Below are positions 37,699 through 45,734 of a stretch of DNA of 64,000 nucleotides, piece by piece; the stretch's first letter is position 1; every line of letters begins with the position of its first letter. The notes below the pieces were generated by a model. The model was not told the origin of the DNA. It saw only the letters and a program-made list of their open reading frames with translations, and made no database searches. The stretch comes from an uncultured Bacteroidia bacterium (GTDB lineage Bacteria; Bacteroidota; Bacteroidia; Bacteroidales; UBA932): NCBI GenBank assembly GCA_902762435.1, contig CACWOH010000006.1:19482-83481 (forward strand), given 5' to 3'. The translations under genes were made by a program, and so were the position numbers.

Positions 37699-40671
37699 CT
37701 AGTCTTTCATCAGGGTGGCGAGGCGGTCCAGCCTCATCTTCACGTTGTCGGCGACGTCGTCGGAGCCGTTCTCCGGCTCATAGCCGTCCCGGATGCTCTC
37801 GTAGGTGGCCTTCGCCTGGGCGTACTGCCCGCGCTCGGCGAAGGAGTCGCCCAGCACCAGGTAGGCGCGGGCCAGCCAGTAGGACTGGTCCCCGGCGTCC
37901 TGCGAGAAGGAATACACCTCTTTCTCCAGGTCGTCGAAGCGGCCGGAATCGAACAGGCTCTGGACCACCAGGTACTTCGACTCGGCGCCGATCGCGGTGG
38001 ACGGCTGCGCGCCGAGTTCACGGAAGATGGCGAGGGCTTCGTCGCGGCGGGAGGTCGCCAGGCTGGATTTCGCCTTGGTGTACCGGGCCTCGTCCCGCAC
38101 GGCGGGGGCGGCGTCCCGGTCCGCGGCCACGGCGTCCGCCGCCTTGATGGCCGCTTCGTAATCCTTGCTGCGGTAGGCGGAGCGCATCATGCCCAGGCGG
38201 GCCGTCTGCCGGTTGACGTCCATACGCGCGGTCTCGAGCAGGTCGTTATAGCCCCGGTAGGCGTCCTGATAGCGTTCCAGTCCGTAGGAGAGGTCCGCAT
38301 AGCGGAGCCGGGACATCTCGGCGAAGGAGTATTCGGACTGGGCGCCGGCGGCACGGCCGTAGGCCTCCACCGCCTTCTCCTTGTCGCCCAGGGCGTTGTA
38401 GGACTCCGCGAGGTAGAACTCGGCCTTGGCGCGGTCCGCGGCGTCCGGATAGCCCTCCAGATACTTCTGCAGGACCGGGACGGCCTGCTGCCAGTTGCCC
38501 GCCAGGTAGAGCTGCTCGGCGGTATTGAAGTACATCTGCTCGCGGTCGGAATCGGCCCGGGCGACGGCCAGGGAATTCTTCTCCACGTACTCGAGGAACT
38601 TCTCCGGCTGGCGGCGCGTCTGGTAGATGGACTCGATGGCGAGCATCGCCTCCTCCGCGTATTCGCTGCGCGGCATCAGCGAGACGACCTCCTTGTAGCT
38701 GTCCAGCGCCTCGTCGTACTTCGCCATGTTGCGGTACACCATCCCGAGGCCGATCAGCGCGCGGGCCACGTAGGTGTTGTCATCCGTGGTCTCCCGCAAG
38801 CGGGTGAAGGTCCGCACCGCGTCGTTGTTGTTCTTCACGTCCAGCTGGGCGCGGCCGAGCTCGTAGGTGGCCTCGTCGTACATCGGGGCGTCCGGGGAGG
38901 AATCCTCGACGTGCAGCAGCGTCGCCACCTTGCGGCGCTTGTCCCCGGCCAGCCCGTACGCGACCGCCTGCTGGTACCAGGGATAGATGTCGTCGGAGGA
39001 GAAGAACTCCGAGAGCACCTTCTGGTAGGAGTTGATGGCGGAACGGTAGTCCTTGCGGCCGAAGTCGCAGTCCGCCCGGCGGGTCATCGCATCTTCGCGG
39101 AAGGCGTCCGCGCCGGAGGCGAGGTAGCTGTCGAACCAGCGGGCCGCAGAGGCGTATTCACCCTCCTTGAAATAGCTGTAGGCGATGTTGTAGGGCAGGA
39201 GCGCCCCTTCGGGCGCACCGTCCAGCGCGGCGGCGTTGTGCAGTTCGGTAAAGGTCCTTTCCGCATCTTCCCAGTTGCCGGCGCGGTAGCTTGCCTCGCC
39301 CATCCAGTAGCGGGCCAGCTGGTTCAGCCGGTCGGTCCGGGGCACATAGTAGGCGGTGGCCCGGAAGAAGGGCACGGCGTCGCGGTAGGAACCGCTGGAA
39401 AGCAGCTGCGCGCCGCGCAGGAAGTTCGCCTTGGTGTAGTTGCTGCGCATGTCGGGCGTCAGCTCCTCGATCTTGTCGTAGGCCTCCACCGCGGCGGCGT
39501 AGTCCCGGTCCACGAGGTGCGCCAGGGCCATGTAGCCGTAGATCTGGTCGCCGCGGGTGCGGGTGGACCAGCGGCTCATGTAACGGGCGAAACCCGAGGT
39601 GTCCTTGTTGAGGTCGAAGGCCAGCTTGGCGTAGTTGAACGCGGCGTCTTCGGTGATCTCGGGGTCGAAATCCACTTCGGAGGCGTCCTTGAAGGACTGC
39701 ATCGCGGACACCTGGTCGTGCGTGCGCAGGTAGGAGTTCGCCAGATGGTAGTTCGCCACCTGGCCCAGGGAGTCGCTGCGGTCGCCCATCTTCGTGAAAT
39801 TCTCGATGGCGCCCGCGTAATCGTCCACGGAATACAGCACGGTGGCCGCATAGAAATAGTCCTTGCGGTTCATCTCCGTGTGCGACTGCTCGTCGTAGTA
39901 CTCGCGGGCCTTCTCCTTGTCCCCCTTGACGAGGTAGGACTCGGAGATGATGCGCGCCAGGCGGTCCCGGCGCTCGGGCGGGACGCTGCCGTAGATCCGC
40001 TCCCCTTCCCGGATCACGAAGTCGTAGTCCTTCTGGTTGAAGCGGCAGTCCACGATATAGAAGTTCGTCAGGTCCGTGAAACGCGGATCGTCGGCGGCGA
40101 CCCAGAAATGGGCTTCCGCCTCGGGGAAGCGCTTGGCGTCATACTGGATGATTCCGGAATAATAGTGCCCGGGGGCGGAATAGTCCGACTGCGGCAGCGC
40201 CTCCAGCAGCATGAAATACTGCGTCGCCTCGGCGTGGTGCCCCAGGGCGAAGGCGGAATAGCCGTATTTGAAGACGTACTCCGCCATCTCGGCTTCCGTG
40301 AGCGCCTCCGGCGCCACCTCCGAGAACTCCGTCGCAGCGCGCTCGTATCTGCCCTCGTCGAAGAGCAGGCGGCCGTATTCGAAATGCAGCAGGGACGACA
40401 TACCGGAGGCGGGATGGCGGCGTTCGTAGTCCGCCAGCAGTTCCGGGTAGTCCGCCGCGCGCTGTTTCATCGCGCAGAGCACCGTGTAACCTTCGCTGAG
40501 CGGGTCACCGGAAAGGGACTCAAAAAGGGTCCGCGCCTGCCCGTACATTCCGTTCTCGTACAGGCGTACCGCCTCCCGCCGGGTCCGGGTGATTCCGCCG
40601 GGTCCGGCCGTCAGGCCCGCTGAAAAGATCGTGACCGCAAGAAGGGTGGTCACCAGAGATTTCAAACTCAT
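37699..40671 (-). CDS. Large TPR-repeat protein, probably periplasmic
   Basis: This 990-residue protein starts with a signal peptide (residues 1-21). Tandem TPR repeats fill almost its whole length, with recurring patterns such as A-x2-Y-x2-I-x-Y-x2-A and Y-x2-A-L-x-x-Y. I count roughly 20 or more. The start at 40671 fits a promoter box ending 25 bases upstream; a start at 40698 would lie at that box. It precedes the outer-membrane barrel gene by three bases. TPR scaffolds of this size suggest an envelope complex, such as gliding/T9SS or lipoprotein trafficking machinery, but no specific motif supports a function. Confidence 0.75.
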   Translation of the reverse strand: MSLKSLVTTLLAVTIFSAGLTAGPGGITRTRREAVRLYENGMYGQARTLFESLSGDPLSEGYTVLCAMKQRAADYPELLADYERRHPASGMSSLLHFEYGRLLFDEGRYERAATEFSEVAPEALTEAEMAEYVFKYGYSAFALGHHAEATQYFMLLEALPQSDYSAPGHYYSGIIQYDAKRFPEAEAHFWVAADDPRFTDLTNFYIVDCRFNQKDYDFVIREGERIYGSVPPERRDRLARIISESYLVKGDKEKAREYYDEQSHTEMNRKDYFYAATVLYSVDDYAGAIENFTKMGDRSDSLGQVANYHLANSYLRTHDQVSAMQSFKDASEVDFDPEITEDAAFNYAKLAFDLNKDTSGFARYMSRWSTRTRGDQIYGYMALAHLVDRDYAAAVEAYDKIEELTPDMRSNYTKANFLRGAQLLSSGSYRDAVPFFRATAYYVPRTDRLNQLARYWMGEASYRAGNWEDAERTFTELHNAAALDGAPEGALLPYNIAYSYFKEGEYASAARWFDSYLASGADAFREDAMTRRADCDFGRKDYRSAINSYQKVLSEFFSSDDIYPWYQQAVAYGLAGDKRRKVATLLHVEDSSPDAPMYDEATYELGRAQLDVKNNNDAVRTFTRLRETTDDNTYVARALIGLGMVYRNMAKYDEALDSYKEVVSLMPRSEYAEEAMLAIESIYQTRRQPEKFLEYVEKNSLAVARADSDREQMYFNTAEQLYLAGNWQQAVPVLQKYLEGYPDAADRAKAEFYLAESYNALGDKEKAVEAYGRAAGAQSEYSFAEMSRLRYADLSYGLERYQDAYRGYNDLLETARMDVNRQTARLGMMRSAYRSKDYEAAIKAADAVAADRDAAPAVRDEARYTKAKSSLATSRRDEALAIFRELGAQPSTAIGAESKYLVVQSLFDSGRFDDLEKEVYSFSQDAGDQSYWLARAYLVLGDSFAERGQYAQAKATYESIRDGYEPENGSDDVADNVKMRLDRLATLMKD

Positions 40672-40695
40672 AAATTTATTCTGTTTCCAAATGGA

Positions 40696-40703
40696 CAAAT
40701 TTA
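40696..40703 (-). promoter_or_regulatory. TAnnTTTG promoter box for the TPR gene
   Basis: Reads TAAATTTG on the minus strand and lies 24 bases from the ATG at 40671. It is 13 bases from the oppositely directed box at 40717-40724. Confidence 0.55.
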
Positions 40704-40716
40704 CTCATTTTTGCGC

Positions 40717-40724
40717 TATATTTG
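40717..40724 (+). promoter_or_regulatory. TAnnTTTG promoter box for ftsE-nth
   Basis: TATATTTG, a full consensus match, ends 30 bases before the ftsE ATG at 40755. It is part of a compact divergent promoter pair. Confidence 0.55.
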
Positions 40725-40754
40725 TAGGGTTTAGGAATAATTTTCACCCGTTTT

Positions 40755-41441
40755 ATGGAAGAAAACAACACCCCCGTCATCTCGTTCTCCGGAGCCGACA
40801 TCCTGGGAGGAGACAACGTCGTCGTTTACGGGCTTGACCTCCAGGTCTTTCCCGGCCAGCTCGTCTATATCCTGGGCAAGGTGGGCAGCGGCAAGACCTC
40901 GATTTTCCGCACCATCACGGCGGAAAACCGCCTCGGGAAGGGCTCCGGGCAGGTCTGCGGCTACGACCTGGCCACCCTGCGGGCCCGGGACGTCCCGCAG
41001 CTGCGGCGCAGGATCGGCGTGGTGTTCCAGGACTTCCAGCTGCTGATGGACCGTACCGTGGAGGACAACCTCTCCTTCGTGCTCCGCTCCACCGGGTGGA
41101 AGGACCGCGCGGCCATCGCCAAGCGCATCGACGAAGTGCTCGCCGCCGTGGGGATGACCACCAAGGCGCACAAGATGCCGCACCAGCTCTCCGGCGGCGA
41201 ACAGCAGCGCATCGCCATCGCCCGCGCCATCCTCAACAGTCCCGAAGTGATCCTCGCGGACGAGCCCACCGGCAACCTCGACGAGGAAACCGCCGAAGGC
41301 ATCCTCCAGCTGCTGCAGCAGATCAACCGCGAGAAAGGCACCGCCATCGTGATGGTCACCCACAACCGCTCCATCTGCCAGCGCTACCCTGGCCGCATCT
41401 TCGAGACGCGCGACGAAAGCTGCAGGGAGATTACGGCATGA
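40755..41441 (+). CDS. ftsE: FtsE-type cell division ABC ATPase
   Basis: This 228-residue ATP-binding protein has Walker [10 protein letters not shown] (near residue 41), Q-loop V-V-F-Q-D-F-Q, the signature L-S-G-G-E-Q-Q-R, and Walker [12 protein letters not shown]. The F-Q-D-F-Q-L-L Q-loop and spacing match FtsE, which with FtsX controls cell-wall hydrolases at division. FtsX is not adjacent; the next gene is nth, overlapping as ATGA. A LolD/MacB-type ATPase is possible but less likely by sequence. Confidence 0.8.
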   Translation: MEENNTPVISFSGADILGGDNVVVYGLDLQVFPGQLVYILGKVGSGKTSIFRTITAENRLGKGSGQVCGYDLATLRARDVPQLRRRIGVVFQDFQLLMDRTVEDNLSFVLRSTGWKDRAAIAKRIDEVLAAVGMTTKAHKMPHQLSGGEQQRIAIARAILNSPEVILADEPTGNLDEETAEGILQLLQQINREKGTAIVMVTHNRSICQRYPGRIFETRDESCREITA

Positions 41442-42067
41442 CGCTGAAGCAGCGCTACGAGGGCATCCTCGGGTATTTCCGGGAGAACGTGCCCGTCGCG
41501 GAGTCGGAACTGCACTTCGACTCCCCTTTCCAGTTGCTCGTGGCGGTCATCCTCTCCGCGCAGTGCACGGACAAGCGCGTGAACATGACCACGCCCGCCC
41601 TCTTCGCCGCATATCCCGATCCGGAATCCCTCGCCGCCGCGGAGTTCGACGACGTCCTCGCGCTCGTCCGGTCCATCTCCTACCCCAACAGCAAGGCGCG
41701 CCACCTGATCGGAATGGCGCAGAAGCTCCTGTCCAACTTCGGCGGGCAGGTCCCTTCCGGCATCGACGAACTGATGAGCCTGCCCGGCGTGGGGCGCAAG
41801 ACCGCCAACGTGGTCGCCTCCGTCACCTGGGGCGAGCCGGTCATCGCCGTGGACACGCACGTCTTCCGCGTGGCGCGGCGCCTGGGACTCTCCCGGGGCA
41901 CGACGCCACGCGCCGTGGAACTCGACCTTGAAAGGCACATCCCGGAGGAGCTCCGCCCCATCGCGCATCACTGGCTGATCCTGCACGGCCGTTACATCTG
42001 CACGGCGCAGAAACCCAAATGCGCGGGCTGTCCGCTCGCGCATTGGTGTAAGGAATACGGGGCCTGA
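41438..42067 (+). CDS. nth: Endonuclease III (DNA glycosylase/AP lyase)
   Basis: This 209-residue base-excision repair enzyme removes oxidised pyrimidines and cuts the AP site. The helix-hairpin-helix holds Lys121 (L-P-G-V-G-R-K-T-A) and the catalytic Asp139 (A-V-D-T-H-V). The C-terminus has the [4Fe-4S] motif C-x6-C-x2-C-x5-C. I start at 41438 because longer readings run inside ftsE; this ATG overlaps the ftsE stop as ATGA and gives the usual 210-residue length. Confidence 0.93.
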   Translation: MTLKQRYEGILGYFRENVPVAESELHFDSPFQLLVAVILSAQCTDKRVNMTTPALFAAYPDPESLAAAEFDDVLALVRSISYPNSKARHLIGMAQKLLSNFGGQVPSGIDELMSLPGVGRKTANVVASVTWGEPVIAVDTHVFRVARRLGLSRGTTPRAVELDLERHIPEELRPIAHHWLILHGRYICTAQKPKCAGCPLAHWCKEYGA

Positions 42068-42077
42068 CCCCCGTCAT

Positions 42078-42092
42078 CCGGGCTCGGCCCGG
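42078..42092. terminator. Hairpin between convergent nth and the EF-hand protein
   Basis: CCGGGC, loop TCG, GCCCGG forms a six-pair GC stem, followed on the plus strand by a T-rich stretch. It is a weak terminator for nth. The surrounding sequence (GTCATCC before, GGAATCT after) resembles dispersed intergenic hairpins of GC-rich genomes. Confidence 0.4.
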
Positions 42093-42098
42093 AATCTT

Positions 42099-42587
42099 CT
42101 ATTTCCGCTTTCCCAGGATACCGCCCAGGATGCTGGTCGCGGCACCGAGCAGGCCGCCGCCGCGGGCGGCCGCAGGGGACGCCGCAGCCGCACCGCCGCC
42201 GGTAAGGGACAGGATGATGTCGTTGAGGTCGACGTCGCCGTCGCCGTCACGGTCGCGGATGATGCCGGACAGGTTGCCCATCACCTTCGGGATGAGGCCG
42301 GCCAGGACCGCACCCAGGCCGGCGGGCAGTTGGAGGTTCTTCAAGATGTTGTTGGAGAACATGTTGCCGGCGAGTGCGGTGACCGGGCTGGTGGCCACGT
42401 TGGCCTTGCCGGAAAGCAGGTTCCGGATGAGGTCCACGCCGCCCGGTTTCGCCGCCGTCTGGGTGAGGCTGCCGAGCACGGAGGAAGCCATGCCGTTCAA
42501 GACTTGGGACTGGACGGCGGAGGGAATCTGGACACCGCCGGTAGCAGATCTCACCTGCTGCATGATAAGGTCGCTGATAGATGCCAT
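42099..42587 (-). CDS. Small protein with one EF-hand-like loop
   Basis: This 162-residue protein has no signal peptide. A helical, Ala/Gly/Leu-rich body (residues 1-105) is followed by a canonical calcium-loop pattern D-R-D-G-D-G-D-V-D-L-N-D (near residues 111-122), a Gly/Ala-rich linker and a hydrophobic, glycine-rich end finishing G-K-R-K. The loop is like a single dockerin or EF-hand loop. It is 12 bases downstream of the phosphohexomutase gene on the same strand. Function unknown. Confidence 0.65.
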   Translation of the reverse strand: MASISDLIMQQVRSATGGVQIPSAVQSQVLNGMASSVLGSLTQTAAKPGGVDLIRNLLSGKANVATSPVTALAGNMFSNNILKNLQLPAGLGAVLAGLIPKVMGNLSGIIRDRDGDGDVDLNDIILSLTGGGAAAASPAAARGGGLLGAATSILGGILGKRK

Positions 42588-42599
42588 TGTTATGAGGTT

Positions 42600-44270
42600 T
42601 TAAGGTTGTTGGCAGAACTGTTTCTTGAGCGCGGCGATCTTCCCGTCCGCATCCTCGCCCTTGGCTCCGAAATAGAACTTGATCTTCGGTTCGGTTCCGG
42701 ACGGGCGCACGGACACGACATCGCCCGCCTCGTCGAAGAACTGGAGCACGTTGGAGGACGGCTGGCCGGTCTTCTCCGGTTCCAGGTAGTCCACCACGCG
42801 CGTGACCGGGGAGCCGCACATCTCCTTCGGCGGATTGTTGCGGAGGTCCACCATCATCTGCTGGATCTCGCGGGCGCCGGCGATGCCCTTGCGCACCACG
42901 GACACGAGGCCCTCCTTGCGGTAGCCGTATTCCCGGTAGATGCGCTGCATCAGCTGGTAGAGCGTCAGGCCCTGCTCCGCGGCCCAGGCGGCGCACTCGG
43001 CCACCATCATCGCGGACACCTGCGCGTCCTTGTCGCGGACGAACTGTCCCACGTTGAAGCCGTAGCTTTCCTCGCCGCCGCAGATAAACTCGCCGCCTTC
43101 AGCCTCGTTGCGCTTCACCACCTCGGCGATGTACTTGAACCCCGTCAGCACGTTGTACACCGGCACGTTGAAACTCTTGCAGATGTCGGTGATCAGTTCG
43201 GTGGTCACGATGGTCTTCACCACGTACTTGCCCTCGCCGAGCTTGTGGAGGTCGTTCCAGCGGTTGAGGATATAATAGGTCAGCATCGCGGCGGTCTGGT
43301 TGCCGTTGAACAGCACCATCCTGCCGTCGTTGTCGCGCACGGCGATGCCCAGGCGGTCGGCATCCGGGTCGGAGCCCATCACCAGGTCCGCCCCGGTCTC
43401 GTCGGCCTTGTCGAGGGCCATCTGCAGTGCGGCGGGCTCTTCCGGGTTCGGCGACACCACGGTCGGGAAATTGCCGTCGGAGATATCCTGGTCCGGCACG
43501 TGGATGACGTTCCTGAAGCCCTTGCGCCGGAGGATTTCCGGGATGAGGCGCACGCCGCAGCCGTGCAGCGGGGTGTAGACGATCTTGAGGTCCCCGTGCT
43601 TCTCGCAGAGTTCGGGACTGAGGCTCAGGGACAGGAGGTCGCGCAGGTAGCATTCGTCCACGTCAGCGCCCAGCGCCTCGATCTCGCCGCAGCGCAGGCC
43701 GGCCTCGAACTTGACCATCTTCGGGTCGGTGATCTTCGCCACCTCGGCCACGATCTCCTTGTCCACCGGGGAGGTCACCTGCCCGCCGTCGGACCAGCTG
43801 ACCTTGTAGCCGTTGTACTCCTTGGGGTTGTGGGAGGCGGTGATCATCACGCCGGCCACGGCGCCCTTTAGGCGCACCGCGTAGCTCATTTCGGGCGTCG
43901 GGCGGATGTTGTCGAAGATATAGACGTGGATGCCGTTGGCGGAGAACACGTCGGCCGCGATGCGTGCGAACTCCTTGCTGTTGTTGCGGGAGTCGTAGGA
44001 GATGACGACCTTCGGGTCGTCGTCCTCACAGTGCGACAGGATATAGTTTGCAAGGCCCTGGGTGGCCATTCCCACCGTGTAGCGGTTCATCCGGTTGGTG
44101 CCTACGCCCATGATGCCGCGAAGGCCGCCGGTGCCGAACTCGAGGTTCTTGTAGAAGGCGTCCTCGTAGGCGGCGGGGTCGCTATTGCGCAGCTGGATGA
44201 TCTTGAGTTTGGTTTCCTGGTCGAAATCTCCGTCGAGCCAGGCCTGGGCTCTCTGTTCAAATTCTTTCAT
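42600..44270 (-). CDS. Phosphoglucomutase/phosphomannomutase
   Basis: This 556-residue enzyme interconverts hexose-1- and hexose-6-phosphates. It shows the phosphoserine loop T-A-S-H-N-P, the metal loop D-P-D-A-D-R, the sugar-binding G-G-E-E-S-Y-G, and the phosphate-binding R-P-S-G-T-E-P-K-I near the C-terminus. That is the usual size for the Bacteroidota phospho-sugar mutase. The true start is 44270 (M-K-E-F-E-Q); a longer frame extends into the divergent methyltransferase gene. It could channel the glucose-1-P and mannose-1-P made by the phosphorylases at 12209 and 14730. Confidence 0.9.
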   Translation of the reverse strand: MKEFEQRAQAWLDGDFDQETKLKIIQLRNSDPAAYEDAFYKNLEFGTGGLRGIMGVGTNRMNRYTVGMATQGLANYILSHCEDDDPKVVISYDSRNNSKEFARIAADVFSANGIHVYIFDNIRPTPEMSYAVRLKGAVAGVMITASHNPKEYNGYKVSWSDGGQVTSPVDKEIVAEVAKITDPKMVKFEAGLRCGEIEALGADVDECYLRDLLSLSLSPELCEKHGDLKIVYTPLHGCGVRLIPEILRRKGFRNVIHVPDQDISDGNFPTVVSPNPEEPAALQMALDKADETGADLVMGSDPDADRLGIAVRDNDGRMVLFNGNQTAAMLTYYILNRWNDLHKLGEGKYVVKTIVTTELITDICKSFNVPVYNVLTGFKYIAEVVKRNEAEGGEFICGGEESYGFNVGQFVRDKDAQVSAMMVAECAAWAAEQGLTLYQLMQRIYREYGYRKEGLVSVVRKGIAGAREIQQMMVDLRNNPPKEMCGSPVTRVVDYLEPEKTGQPSSNVLQFFDEAGDVVSVRPSGTEPKIKFYFGAKGEDADGKIAALKKQFCQQP

Positions 44271-44294
44271 CGGCTTTCGTTTTACGTTATCGTT

Positions 44295-44302
44295 CAAATA
44301 TA
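44295..44302 (-). promoter_or_regulatory. TAnnTTTG promoter box for the phosphohexomutase
   Basis: Reads TATATTTG on the minus strand and is 24 bases from the ATG at 44270, which supports that start over the upstream frame. Confidence 0.55.
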
Positions 44303-44323
44303 AGAAAAAAACGGAGAAAGTGT

Positions 44324-44331
44324 TACTTTTG
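44324..44331 (+). promoter_or_regulatory. TAnnTTTG box only five bases before the methyltransferase ATG
   Basis: TACTTTTG matches the consensus but ends five bases before the ATG at 44337, whereas the other boxes here are 22-30 bases away. Either the transcript is nearly leaderless or the real promoter is elsewhere. Confidence 0.4.
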
Positions 44332-44336
44332 CACGG

Positions 44337-45734
44337 ATGAAACGGAGTTTCGCGGATATTTTGGCCGGCCTGGACGGCGAGCGGGCGCGGAAAGTTGCGC
44401 GCAAGCTGCCCGAGTGGGCCGCCGCCGGCGCCGAAATCCCCTCCGCCCTCTCCCTCGAGCAGTGTTCCTCCGCCGCCACAGCATTGTATAAAGCCGGACA
44501 GGCGGCTGCCGCTGCAAAACTTCGCTTCGCTCATCCCACCGCTGCGCTACGCTTGCGGTCCCCCCGTTCACGAGCCACGGGCGGCTACGGTTTTGCCACG
44601 GCACCGCCTGCTCCGGCTTTGACTATAATCGATCTGACCTGCGGGTTGGGGGTGGACAGCTGGGCGTTCAGCCGGGTGGCGGAGCGGGTGGTGAGTTACG
44701 AGCGGGATGCCGTGCTGGCGGAGGCGGCGAAGCGGAATTTCGTCCGGCTGGGCGCGGACAACATCGAAGTCCGCTGCGAGACCGTGACCCCGGAAACCGA
44801 TCTGCCCGAAGCGGACCTCATCTACGCCGACCCGGCCCGCCGCAACGCCGCCGGTCGCAAGGTCTTCCTGCTGGAAGACTGCACCCCGGACATCCTCACC
44901 CTGCTGCCGATGATGCTGGAGAAGGCTCCGGCGGTGCTGCTCAAACTGTCGCCGATGGCCGACCTGACGATGCTCGCCAGGCGCCTCGGCCCCGCCTTAC
45001 AGGAGATTCACGTCGTCGAAAGTGACGGCGAAGTAAAAGAGTTGCTCTGCCTGCTGACCCGCGCCGCCGCCCCCGCCGAACCGGAAATCATTCTCGCGCA
45101 ATTGTCCGGGCAGGCGGCTGCCGCTGCAAAACTTCGCTTCGCTCATCCCACCGCTGCGCTTCGCTTGCGGTCCCCCCGTTCACGAGCCACGGGCGGCTAC
45201 GGTTTTGCAGCGGCACCGCCTGCCCGGACAGACCATATACGTTTCCGGATAGCGGAAGAGCAGGAGGCGGAGGCCGTTTTCGCGGCGGGCGTGCAGCCGG
45301 GCGATACGCTCCTGGAGCCCTGCCCCGCCCTGCTGAAGGCAGGCGCCTTCAACCTGCCCTGCGCCCGCTGGGGTCTCCGTAAACTCGCACCTTCCACCCA
45401 TCTGTACCTCGCTCCCGCCCCGCCGGGGGCAAATACCCCCGGTTCCGCCCCCGACAACCCGGATTTTCCTTTCCCGGGGGCCGATTCATGCCCCAATGCC
45501 CCTGGCAACCCCTGGTTCAAGGCCTGGCGCGTGCTGGAGGTGCTGCCTTTCGGCGCGGCGGCATTCAAACACGTCAAACAGCGCTGGCCCCGGGCCGAAG
45601 TCACGGCCCGCAACCTGCCGCTGGGCAGCGCCGAGCTGCAAAAAAGAATGGGCGTCACCCCGGGAGGAGACACCCATATCTTCGCCTGCAGGCTGGCGGA
45701 CGGATCCGCCGTCCTGCTCGTTACGGAACGATGA
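44337..45734 (+). CDS. Class I SAM methyltransferase with THUMP-like domain, interrupted by two in-frame palindromic elements
   Basis: This 465-residue protein has a helical N-terminal region (1-50, ending E-Q-C-S-S-x-A-T-A-L-Y-K-A), a SAM-binding Rossmann core beginning I-I-D-L-T-C-G-L-G-V-D near residue 98, and an active-site-like D-P-A-R-R. The C-terminal THUMP-like domain has W-G-L-R-K-L-A-P-S-T-H and F-K-H-V. Two near-identical stretches of about 40 residues (about 52-94 and 256-298, both starting G-Q-A-A-A-A-A-K-L-R-F-A-H-P) are encoded by palindromic DNA elements. One lies just before the SAM-binding motif, the other in a loop before the THUMP-like part. A third odd loop (about 358-393) interrupts the THUMP-like domain. 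Relatives I recall lack these. The 3' end overlaps the convergent M64 gene by 14 bases. Confidence 0.8.
   Translation: MKRSFADILAGLDGERARKVARKLPEWAAAGAEIPSALSLEQCSSAATALYKAGQAAAAAKLRFAHPTAALRLRSPRSRATGGYGFATAPPAPALTIIDLTCGLGVDSWAFSRVAERVVSYERDAVLAEAAKRNFVRLGADNIEVRCETVTPETDLPEADLIYADPARRNAAGRKVFLLEDCTPDILTLLPMMLEKAPAVLLKLSPMADLTMLARRLGPALQEIHVVESDGEVKELLCLLTRAAAPAEPEIILAQLSGQAAAAAKLRFAHPTAALRLRSPRSRATGGYGFAAAPPARTDHIRFRIAEEQEAEAVFAAGVQPGDTLLEPCPALLKAGAFNLPCARWGLRKLAPSTHLYLAPAPPGANTPGSAPDNPDFPFPGADSCPNAPGNPWFKAWRVLEVLPFGAAAFKHVKQRWPRAEVTARNLPLGSAELQKRMGVTPGGDTHIFACRLADGSAVLLVTER
44492..44618 (+). repeat. Palindromic coding-sequence element, copy 1
   Basis: An inverted repeat of about 29 bases bounds the element: the left arm (44492-44520) pairs with the right arm (44590-44618) apart from a few differences. 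The 113-base core (44499-44611) differs from copy 2 at only about three positions. Frame is codon-aligned and open. It encodes an Ala/Arg-rich insert. Confidence 0.8.
45103..45230 (+). repeat. Palindromic coding-sequence element, copy 2
   Basis: The left arm (45103-45132) and right arm (45202-45230) are inverted complements, differing only by one extra C in the left arm. The arms begin TGTCCGGGCAGGCGG. The core is read in the same frame as copy 1 relative to its own sequence (both begin at a CAG codon). Confidence 0.85.
45423..45442 (+). repeat. GC hairpin inside a third methyltransferase insert
   Basis: CCGGGGG, loop CAAATA, CCCCCGG lies in the Pro/Gly/Asn-rich stretch (about 45410-45515) that interrupts the THUMP-like domain between T-H-L-Y-L and W-R-V-L-E-V. 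It may be a decayed element of another family. Confidence 0.4.

Noticed and set aside
45721-45734. 14-base overlap of convergent genes as a frameshift artefact
   Set aside because: Both ends carry plausible C-termini, and short convergent overlaps occur in compact genomes.
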